The notes under the pieces are model-generated. The model was given only the letters and a program-made list of their open reading frames with translations, had not been told where the DNA came from and searched no databases. Both the position numbers and the translations under genes were made by a program. From Linepithema humile (Eukaryota; Arthropoda; Insecta; Hymenoptera; Formicidae), in the NCBI RefSeq assembly GCF_040581485.1, contig NC_090128.1, positions 37,168,931 through 37,232,930 on the forward strand: a stretch of DNA of 64,000 bases, given 5' to 3'. This document shows, piece after piece, positions 55,296 to 64,000 of the stretch (the first letter of the stretch is position 1; each line of letters begins with the position of its first letter).

Positions 55296-57023
55296 TGTTA
55301 CGTCCTGATAGATGTAGAATTTTTTCGTTGGGCTCGGCGATCGACGTAAACGGGCCTGACCGCACGAGCCGAGCGGCAAGTTTAGGACTTGCGACTGGTC
55401 AACGACTGGAAGAGTCGTTTTTACTCCGTCAATGAATCAACCGCTCGTGGTTCCTTTTTTGGGTCAAGGAATTGAATCCCTATTACCCGGGACGGAACTT
55501 TTGTGCGCAATTTGAGAGGGAAGGTATGAGGGGGTGACGAACGAGGAGGGTGTGGTTAAATGAAAAAGGACAAAAGTTTAATTTATTAAAGACAACATTT
55601 TAATTTGATTGAATTTATAATTAGGATACAAAAACTTAATTCTTGATCGCATATGTTAATAATTTTATTTGTGTATTCTTTACAATAGTGTGTGTGTGTG
55701 TGTGAGTGTTTCATTTTTCCGGAGGGAGAACAAAAGAAATAATAAAATAAAGAGGAATGAACTGACTTACTCGTTGCAGGATAGTTTCGGATCGGGTTGA
55801 ATATGTTCGGTGGTTCTGAGCAGGCGCCCCGTTGAGGGATGGTGTGTAGGCGTCGGACCCTTTTGTAAACGTGTGAGCACCCTGCTGCGGGATGGTGTCG
55901 TCAGGGTGATGGACCCTCTACTTGAGATCCACCACTTGGTCGCGACAAAGTATCGACTTTTTTTATTTTGCGGCCCGAACTACTCGAAAAACTGTCTGAA
56001 GGACTTGGCAAAACTTGCTTGATGAACTGAGTGACTAATTGTGTATAATTGCGTTTGGAACCACCAAAACACGGGTTTTTATACCCTTTCCTTGGGGTGG
56101 ATCCATTTGGAAAATCTTAGGTTTTTGAAGCGGGGATCAAATAGGAATTAGTCTTGTGAGAAGATTTTTAATGTGGGGGAGGCTGGCGTCATTTTTAGCT
56201 AATAGGATTAGGTTTAGGTAATTAAGTTACTTGGAATGGGGGTAGGAAGAAAGGGGCCTTAACGAATAAAGAATAGCGTCGTTTCGGGTTCATAAGCGAT
56301 GGGGGTAGGTTTTTGAGGTGGCGTAACCCGGTTGGTGTTAATTAGTATAGGTGGGATGCATCTCAGTGTCTTAAGATCTAGGTGGGCGTAGTCTTTAGAC
56401 CGATCGACGAAACAAAAGATGGTCTATAGAGGTGCTTGCCCCGATTTCCGGCTTTCGGATTGGAGGGTTGAGAATCGGTATATGAGTTCGCAAGACCTTG
56501 GGTCACTGATCTAATAAATTTGACAGTTTACGACTGTCGCGTGGCCCTGGAGTCGCGTGGAGAGTGCGATTAATGCATCTCGGTTTCCCAGACCTACTGA
56601 ACACGTGCACCGTATCAGGTGTCATGCCTTCTAGGCGTGCGACTGTGGTCATTGCCCGATCGTCACTCGGTAAAACCCTATCTACTAGGGTTCCCGTAGG
56701 CGGAATCCAAATATATGGCTAGCTGGTGCCAGTTTTTATTTCTTACTTTAAACATCTGGAGTCGACTAAGGACTCCGGTTACCGCGAGTTTTGACTTTTA
56801 TGATTTTTCTGACGACGATAGGCACGCTGACTGACCAAAGTATTTTCAAATATCTATCCCCTTTGCTATTTTTTTCTGTGAGAAAGTTCGAGGTCATGGT
56901 GTCTCGTGAGAAAAACAGCTCTGGCGTTATAAAATTCTTTAAGAGTTTTTGTTGGTCCCGTGTTTACTAGGTTTGGTATTTAATAAAAAGAAAAGAATCG
57001 TTAAGTCTGATCAGGACGTAACA
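55296..57023. mobile_element. TGTTACGTCCTGA...TCAGGACGTAACA element, copy 2
   Basis: 1728 bp, closely related along its length to copy 1 (18223-19981) and with the same termini. Flanks ctac and cttt do not form a target duplication, which suggests either recombination between copies or decay. A TG microsatellite lies at about 55688-55703. No ORF of note. Confidence 0.75.
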
Positions 57024-57027
57024 CTTT

Positions 57028-57291
57028 CATAATTATCGTGGGAAACGCGTCATTGCTTTGTTCATAAATTAATTCTAATCCCTGAATTAAATTATGCTTT
57101 TCTTGATCGACATATTTAGAATACTCATTTGAATGTTTCATTCTACAATGTCTTTCTACTGATTGTTTTTTTACTAAAAAAGATTTAAAATTGCATAAAA
57201 GACAAATAATTTTATTACAAATTAAACTAAAGAAATAATTTTCTCATACCTTGTCAATCTGTTGCTCGTACTTTTGCTCACTATCAGCCAT
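57028..57291 (-). pseudogene. C2H2 zinc-finger transposon-gene relic
   Basis: 57291-57250 encodes MADSEQKYEQQIDK with a GT donor. A following segment reads LICNKIICLLCNFKSF, then VERHCRMKHSNEYSKY and EKHNLIQGLELIYEQ in another phase. The C-x2-C and H-x4-H spacing resembles BED/C2H2 fingers at the start of domesticated or active transposases. It is cut by the LTR-like element at 57023. Assignment is weak. Confidence 0.4.
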
Positions 57292-57638
57292 CCTTCTCAG
57301 ATTATTTATAATTTAATAATCACTAATTGTAACACTATTATGCACACAACACTTCTTTATAACACATTTTTATTCATTCACATTATCATTCACACTCTCA
57401 GTTATATCACTGAAATCGTATTTAAAAAACTAACACTTTTTATGTCCTTTTAAATTTTTATTAATAATAATACGTAAAATCACGTCACGCAATAAGACTG
57501 CATAAGAATGCAATAAAAATGCTGAGTTTACACTGCACTGAACTGAATTCAAATAGTGCAAGCGGGGACAAGTTAGTGTAAGTAAGTATAAAGAACGTTT
57601 CAGTGCAGTGATCAACATGACGCACCGCGTATTATAAT
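57292..57638. other. Spacer before foldback C
   Basis: AT-rich, no gene recognised. Foldback C begins at acctttcc near 57639. Confidence 0.45.
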
Positions 57639-59219
57639 ACCTTTCCAAAAAACTGTCTTATATATTAACCCTTTCAAAAAAACCTATCCTACATTAAAAA
57701 AATCTTTCAAAAAAAAGATGTTATAAATATTTAAACTTTTCAAAAAAAGCTAACTACAAATATGAAAAATACAAAATATGAAACTTTTTACAAAAAAATG
57801 TGATATCAGAAAATGACGCCAAGTAGGACTAAAGAACTATGGAAAAAGTTGTAAACTATTTTTATAAAGACTCTTGTATATAAAGCTGTCATATATATTA
57901 ATGTTAAATAACTAAATATTTAATTTACTTCTTTGATTGGAGTGTAGATTTTATCCTAAATAGTTTAAACCAATCGGAGAAGCAGATTTAGTTTTCTGAT
58001 TAATATTAGATAACTTTTGTTTAGTACGCGTACTAAATATTTAATCTACTTCTTTGATTGGTGTACATTTTACCCTAAACAGTTTAAACCAATCGGAGAA
58101 GCAGATTTAGTTCTGGTTAACGTTAGATAGCTTAAACCAATCGGAGAAGCAGATTTAGTTCTGGTTAACATTAAATAGTTCAAATCAATCGGAGATTATA
58201 AAAATAAATAAGTTAATACGTAAAAAACAAAAAAATAAAAATATTAGAAAATAAAAATATTTAATTAAGAAATAAAAAAAATATATTTAAAAAATTAAAA
58301 TAAAAAGATTTTTTTCAAAATGCAAAAAAAAACTTGGCGCTGCTACATTGAACTAGATTGTTAACTTACATGATGTCAACTTATTATTACATGATGTCAG
58401 TACACTGAATTACGTTGCTAACTTACATGATTAACTTATTTGTCAATTACATAATGTCAATTTATTACATTATTATTCCTTTTTATTCCTTTATAATATT
58501 TTGAGGTTGTAGCAGAGCGCCAAGTTTTTTTTTTGCATTTTGAAAAAAATTTTTTTATTTTAATTTTTTAAATATATTTTTTTCATTTCTTAATTAAATA
58601 TTTTTATTTTCTAATATTTTTATTTTTTTGTTTTTTACGTATTAACTTATTTATTTTTATAATCTCCGATTGATTTAAACTATTTAATGTTAACCAGAAC
58701 TAAATCTGCTTCTCCGATTGGTTTAAGCTATCTAACGTTAACCAGAACTAAATCTGCTTCTCCGATTGGTTTAAACTGTTTAGGGTAAAATGTACACCAA
58801 TCAAAGAAGTAGATTAAATATTTAGTACGCGTACTAAACAAAAGTTATCTAATATTAATCAGAAAACTAAATCTGCTTCTCCGATTGGTTTAAACTATTT
58901 AGGATAAAATCTACACTCCAATCAAAGAAGTAAATTAAATATTTAGTTATTTAACATTAATATATATGACAGCTTTATATACAAGAGTCTTTATAAAAAT
59001 AGTTTACAACTTTTTCCATAGTTCTTTAGTCCTACTTGGCGTCATTTTCTGATATCACATTTTTTTGTAAAAAGTTTCATATTTTGTATTTTTCATATTT
59101 GTAGTTAGCTTTTTTTGAAAAGTTTAAATATTTATAACATCTTTTTTTTGAAAGATTTTTTTAATGTAGGATAGGTTTTTTTGAAAGGGTTAATATATAA
59201 GACAGTTTTTTGGAAAGGT
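57639..59219. repeat. CTTGGCG foldback copy C
   Basis: 1581-bp palindrome centred near 58429: aaactgtcttatatattaac at the tips, gatatcagaaaatgacgcca and multiple caatcggagaagcagattta in the arms, and cttggcgctgctacattgaa at the loop (58345-58505). Flanked at the right by a tandem tail. Confidence 0.88.
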
Positions 59220-59530
59220 TTTTACTAATATATACGACATCTTTTTGGAAAGGTTTTTAACATATTCGACATTTTTTTATAGGTTTTTTAATATAGGACA
59301 GGTTTTTTTGAAAGGACGTGTACTTGGCGCCATTTTTTTACCTTTTTTTAAAAAGTTAATTTTTCCTAGATATCACTTGTTTTTTTTTAAATAATCAGCT
59401 TTTTTTGAAAAGTTTATTTTAATATAGGACAGGTTTTTTTTTAAAAGGACGTGTACTTGGCGCCATTTTTTTACCTTTTTTAAAAAGGTAATTTTTCCTA
59501 GATATCACTTGTTTTTTTAAAAATAATCAG
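59220..59530. repeat. Tandem tail of foldback C
   Basis: Two copies of a unit of about 130 bp, each with aggacgtgtacttggcgcca, a poly-T tract and cctagatatcacttgttttt. The same tail, once, follows copy B at 28020-28110. Confidence 0.7.
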
Positions 59531-59753
59531 CTTTCTTTGAAAAGTTTATCTAATACAATATTAATTAGATTTTGCTGCAAAGAGCCCACCACCACCCACG
59601 TCGTATTTTCAGTATGCAAGATACGACGGTCCTCTTTGATTGATTATGTTATAAAAATAAATACAAAATTATATAAAAGTTATATCGTTTTAAGGCCCCA
59701 TTGCGTTTTTCTAATTTAATCATCAATTTCAATTCAACAAGAAATATCAACAA

Positions 59754-60563
59754 TTACTTATCAATCTTCTGTAAGAAAATAATACAGATATCTTTAGCGC
59801 CTCTAGGCCATTGTCTATTTCTAATTTGCGCATCGTCAGCTTCAATCCAAGTGTTAGATATTGCTTCTCTACATATACTTGTGAAGTGACCTTTTTCGAT
59901 ACATGATCCATGATGGAATATAGCACTCATTACTTTGTAGAATTGTCCAACAATGTTTATTTTAGTTGTTGGGACAGCACGCAAAGTAAATTTATCTGTT
60001 TTTGATTGTATACCGTCCTGAACTGATATTAAATGAATGACCATTATATCTCCGATTAATGTAAATTTACTTTTACATAATATGTCATTTCCTGTGCAAT
60101 TTTTGCATGATTCGTTCTGTAATTGATAATGAGAAAACGTTGCATTAAATAATTCATTAAGATCTAAACTTTTTTTCTTTCATTTATTTACAGGAATTGA
60201 AAGAAGGATATTATTTTTAACAATAGTCGTTGTATTATTACAACTTTTGCATCGTTTAACAGAAGTGACTTGATGCTCGATTAAACTTTTTATATAATCA
60301 TATTTTGTACAAAGAGCTGTAAGAAATTCACATGCATCTCGTTTAACGCTTTTTGAAAAAAAATCTCCTAAACATTGCCGTATTACGTATATATTTAAAT
60401 TAGGCAATTTGTTTTCATATTGATGCATTAATGTATCTAAGACATTTGATTTATCATAATCAAATATTTGTTTTCTAATAGCATTTAAATCAATCTCTGG
60501 TCGCTCTTTTGAAACCATTATCCCGTTGTTGCTATCAGAATATGGTATTGCTTCTGTAAACAA
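59754..60563 (-). pseudogene. Ubiquitin-specific-protease-like gene, one in-frame stop and no Cys box
   Basis: Read on the minus strand after acceptor tttacag: SNVLDTLMHQYENKLPN, RQCLGDFFSKSVKRDACEFL, HQVTSVKRCKSCNNTTTIV, ILLSIPVNK, then a TGA at about 60180. The frame then continues SLDLNELFNATFSHYQLQ, NESCKNCTGND, MVIHLISVQDG, the His box KGHFTSICRE and NTWIEADDAQIRNRQWPRGA. The two Cys pairs form the USP zinc finger. The His and Asp boxes of the catalytic triad are present, but the Cys box exon is not seen upstream. USPs remove ubiquitin from proteins. A short remnant of the same gene lies beside foldback B (28386-28490), so it travels with that element. Confidence 0.78.
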
Positions 60564-61246
60564 AATTGTAATTTATCACAGAAAAGCAAATTATAATTTG
60601 AATAAATAGATAATAAATACTTTGTATTTTTCTAAACTTATTTGAAATTACATTACATACCACAAGTTACAAGTGTCGTTGTCATTAACAGATATTTTCT
60701 CTCAATTCTCTCTTTGGATCCTACGGAAATCATACGTTTTCAATAAATAACAGTTAAAAATAAACAATTGTATTATAGCTTTGAATTTATAGAAAATGTA
60801 TGATCTCCGTAGGATCCAAAGTTTACTGATTAAAGTTTAACGCAATCAAAATATCAAAACGATGTTGCGAAGAAGCGAAATCACAAACACAATTCACTCA
60901 TAACCTTTCACTTATAACATCAAGATTTATTTTCATATTATTACTTATTTTAGTATATATATTTTCATCATACATATATACATACTTGATTAAATATAAT
61001 AAAATAATAGCGCGAGGCGAGACATCGTGTGTCTTGTTGACATTGAATTGAATACACCGCCACTATATCTATCACCGCCACCAGCGCACCTAACGCCAAA
61101 AATTCCAAACTGTACGCTTCAGCCGTACATCCGTCGACGACGACTGACATGAAAATAGATGAAAATTTAGACTTTTCAACTTTAAAAATTAATATCTTTT
61201 TATGTACACCACGCATAGCAAAAACAAGCACACTTAAATAACATAA
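60564..61246. other. Spacer with a small inverted repeat
   Basis: tttggatcctacggaaatca at 60712 pairs with tgatctccgtaggatccaaa near 60803, giving a 110-bp inverted repeat. Nothing coding recognised. Confidence 0.5.
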
Positions 61247-61435
61247 TTCGGGTACGCGCTATCGATTGAGCCTACTTTGAAATCAATCGGCCCAGTCATT
61301 ATTGAGATCCGATAATCTCGGCTCGTCTCAACTTTCGGTCTCGCGTAAAGATACACGGTCGGTCTCGCGTCATGTCGCTTTGCGTTTTATGCGCTACGCG
61401 TGAACTTGGCGCGAGACACTACCGTGTCTCTTGAT
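61247..61435. repeat. Dispersed repeat, copy 2
   Basis: Same family as 30944-31110, with an extra segment of about 25 bp near 61372 (gtcgctttgcgttttatgcg). Directly after it, 61440-61530 is open on the plus strand (NINLMPPFTPFLDDDDG) and ends at a GT, possibly a stray exon. Confidence 0.55.
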
Positions 61436-61609
61436 TAAATGAATTATTAGATTCTTCGGGTGAAGAAAATATAAATCTAATGCCACCATTTACACCTTTT
61501 TTAGATGACGATGACGGTGGTAAGATATGTATTTTATGTGCAATGTATTATTATTTATTGTTATATATTGATAAAATTAAAATTTTTTGAAAATTTAATC
61601 TAATCTAAC

Positions 61610-61736
61610 CTACCCAGCGAGAAATAACTCGTCGATTTGTTGTCGAATCGACATCAATACTATGTAATATCGATGATTTCGACATCAATTAGACATTGAT
61701 TTGACGTCGATTAATAAGTCATTTCTCGCTGGGTAG
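61610..61736. repeat. Small MITE with CTACCCAGCGAGAAAT ends
   Basis: Ends ctacccagcgagaaat and atttctcgctgggtag are inverted. The interior repeats TCGACATCAAT and its complement, the same design of fixed termini around a repeated word. Confidence 0.8.
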
Positions 61737-61819
61737 TAACTATTTTTTTTTTTTAATTTTGATAAGTTACAATTATTACATCCAATTTTTGAAATGATAC
61801 AAAGGATTGAACGACTCCT

Positions 61820-61973
61820 GTGAACTTGGCACACCATACTTAAGAATCTAACATTTTTTTTAGAGTTCTGATATTCTTTTGAATAGTTCTAGAGTTCTAT
61901 ATAAATATTTTAAATAGTTCCGATGATTAAATACAAAAAAATCAAATTCGAAAATATGGTGTGCCAAGTTCAC
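61820..61973. repeat. Small inverted-repeat element with GTGAACTTGGCACACCATA ends
   Basis: gtgaacttggcacaccata at 61820-61838 is inverted at 61955-61973. The interior has agttctagagttct words that also appear in the adjoining satellite. Confidence 0.75.
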
Positions 61974-62039
61974 GCAGCGCACCAAATCATGAAAATCAAC
62001 TGTTTCTTCGGAGTTCTAGTTAGTTTTACAATAGTTCTA

Positions 62040-63440
62040 GAGTTCCCTGTCAAATATATCAATAGTTCTAGCGATTAAAAGCAAAAAATCGATTTTTGAA
62101 AAGTCAACTTTTAAGAAAAAAAATTTTTTTATCAGTTCCAGTCGATCTGATAAGAGTTCCGAGTAGCGTTCCCAGAGTTCTACAGAAAAGTCTTATGACT
62201 TCTGCCTGTAAAATAATTATTTTTCAAGTTAACGCTATTTTTTACTTTCAAAAGTCTATTTTTTAAAAAAAATTTTTTTTATCAGTTCCAGCCGATCTGA
62301 TAAGAGTTCCGAGTAGCGTTCCCAGAGTTCTACAGAAAAGTCTTATGACTTTTTTCTCTAAAATAATTATTTTTCAAGCTAACGCTATTTTTAACTTTTA
62401 AAAGTCATATTTTAAGAAAAAAAATTTTTTTATTAGTTCTAGGCGATCTGATAAGAGTTCTGAGTAGCGTTTCCAGAGTTCTACAGAAAAGTCTTATGAC
62501 TTTTTCCTGTAAAATAATTATTTTTTAAGCTAACGCTATTTTTAACTTTTAAAAGTCAACTTTTAAGAAAAAATATTTTTTTATTAGTTCTAGGCGATCT
62601 GATAAGAGTTCTGAGTAGCGTTCCCAGAGTTCTACAGAAAAGTCTTATGACTTTTTCCTGTAAAATAATTATTTTTTAAACTAACGCTATTTTTAACTTT
62701 TAAAAGTCAACTTTTAAGAAAAAATATTTTTTTATTAGTTCCTGCCGATCTGATAAGAGTTCTGAGTAGCGTTCCCAGAGTTCTACAGAAAAGTCTTATG
62801 ACTTCTGCCTGTAAAATAATTATTTTTCAAGTTAACGCTATTTTTTACTTTCAAAAGTCTATTTAAAAAAAAAAATTTTTTTTTATCAATTCCAGCCGAT
62901 CTGATAAGAGTTCCGAGTAGCGTTCCCAGAGTTCTATAGAAAAGTCTTGTGACTTTTTTCTCCAAAATAATTATTTTTCAAGCTAACGTTTTTTTTAACT
63001 TTTAAAAGTCAACTTTTAAGAAAAAATATTTTTTATCAGTTCCTGCCAATCTGATAAGAGTTCTGAGTAGCGTTCCCAGAGTTCTACAGAAAAGTCTTAT
63101 GACTTCTGCCTGTAAAATAATTATTTTTCAAGCTAACGCTATTTTTTACTTTCAAAAGTCTATTTAAAAAAAAAAATTTTTTTATCAGTTCCAGCCGATC
63201 TGATAAGAGTTTCGAATAGTGTTCCCAGAGTTCTACAGAAAAATCTTATGACTTTTTCCTGTAAAATAATTATTTTTCAAGCTAATGCTATTTTTAACTT
63301 TTGAAAGTCAATTTTAGGTAAAAAATTGTTTTATCAGTTCTAGCCGATCTGATAAAAGTTCTGTGTAGGTGTTGGTAGAGTTATACAGAAAAGTCTTATA
63401 ATTTTTTCCTGTAAAAGAATTATTTTTCAAGTTATTGAAA
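62040..63440. repeat. Satellite-like tandem array, period about 150 bp, about nine units
   Basis: gatctgataagagttc recurs near 62144, 62294, 62445, 62596, 62748, 62899, 63049, 63199 and 63346. Each unit also has cccagagttctacagaaaag, tcttatgact, taaaataattatttt and aaaagtcaactttt. Units are diverged, more so at the right end. No coding role evident. Confidence 0.9.
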
Positions 63441-63903
63441 ATAAAGCTATCTGGAATGAGATTCAGTTGGAGAAATTAAATAAATATCAAGAATTGTGGA
63501 ATTTATTGAAAATTTGAAAAATTGTTGGTATTAATATAAGAAAGACATGTAAAAGTTCAAAATTTTTCTCTATATATTTTAATTGTTATTAATTTTTATA
63601 TATAATACTGTTATATATATATATATATATACAGGGTGATTCAGAACAACCCAGGTGTCCTTGCACAGACGTATTCCTGAGTTAATTCTGAGACGATTTT
63701 TCCTTTACAAAAATTTTGTCCGCGGCTTATTTTTCAAGTTATAAAAGAAAAAAGTTATCAAATCACGGGACGAATACAGAAGATAGGCAGGAGCGGCGCA
63801 ACTGGGCGCAACTCCATTCGACACGAGTGATTACGGGACGCACGTTGCGATCAAACACACGTGATGAAACACGCGCCCCACACACACACACACACGCACA
63901 CAC

Positions 63904-63943
<40 letters not shown>

Positions 63944-64000
63944 CGCTCACTTTTACAAATTCGACGTCTTCATTCTGTTTGACGGATGAATAATTTTACC
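63441..64000. other. Window end: ACAGGGTG terminus and microsatellites
   Basis: A TA run at 63614-63631 leads into acagggtgattcagaacaac at 63632, an element terminus like the one at 16650. Sequence to 64000 is probably that element's arm. CA and TC microsatellites occupy about 63880-63940. Confidence 0.5.

Noticed and set aside
61968..63440. CRISPR-like array
   Set aside because: The repeat units are about 150 bp without unique spacers in an insect genome; it is a diverged satellite.

Overview
The window is insect nuclear DNA, most likely from a hymenopteran and plausibly an ant. The support is spliced, AT-rich host genes, a BEL/Pao retrotransposon, mariner, hAT-, CACTA- and piggyBac-like elements, a Penelope-like element, and a DUF4806-type gene of a kind common in ant genomes. 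The species call is inference. No tRNA, rRNA or CRISPR was found. There is one 100-N scaffold gap at 2044-2143.

Layout. 1-2043: inverted-repeat elements and word-repeat elements. 2144-14926: a giant palindrome with arms of about 6.3 kb and a 120-base loop. Its centre is a CTTGGCG foldback element, and each arm carries part of a CACTA-like transposase gene, a mariner and other inverted-repeat elements. 15070-16573: the rest of the transposase gene, which is split by a 2.85 kb element. 17467-21396: a DUF4806-type gene of six exons on the same strand, split by a 1.76 kb LTR-like insertion. 22232-25344 and 34059-43468: two copies of a hAT-type foldback element. Each has an 8-bp target duplication and a second foldback at its centre; the second copy also holds an intact BEL/Pao element (35009-41188). 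26034-44625: scattered exons of a broken fatty acyl-CoA reductase gene, separated by these insertions. 45120-47185: a truncated Penelope-like element. 48572-53008, minus strand: an apparently intact eight-exon CRAL-TRIO gene with a tandem-repeat foldback lodged just before its last exon. 55296-57023: a second LTR-like copy. 57639-60563: another CTTGGCG foldback with a broken ubiquitin-protease-like gene beside it. 61610-63440: small inverted-repeat elements and a satellite of about 150 bp.

The two host loci differ in fate. The reductase gene has lost its middle exons and carries frameshifts. The CRAL-TRIO gene keeps one continuous frame of 1005 nt across eight predicted exons, with the insertion falling in an intron.

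The most unusual pattern is palindromes built around palindromes. In the 12.8 kb palindrome and in both hAT-type elements, a smaller foldback sits exactly at the symmetry centre and the flanking DNA is duplicated in inverted orientation. The two hAT-type copies have different target duplications, so that structure is mobile and not an assembly error. The 12.8 kb palindrome ends at the scaffold gap and could be an artefact.
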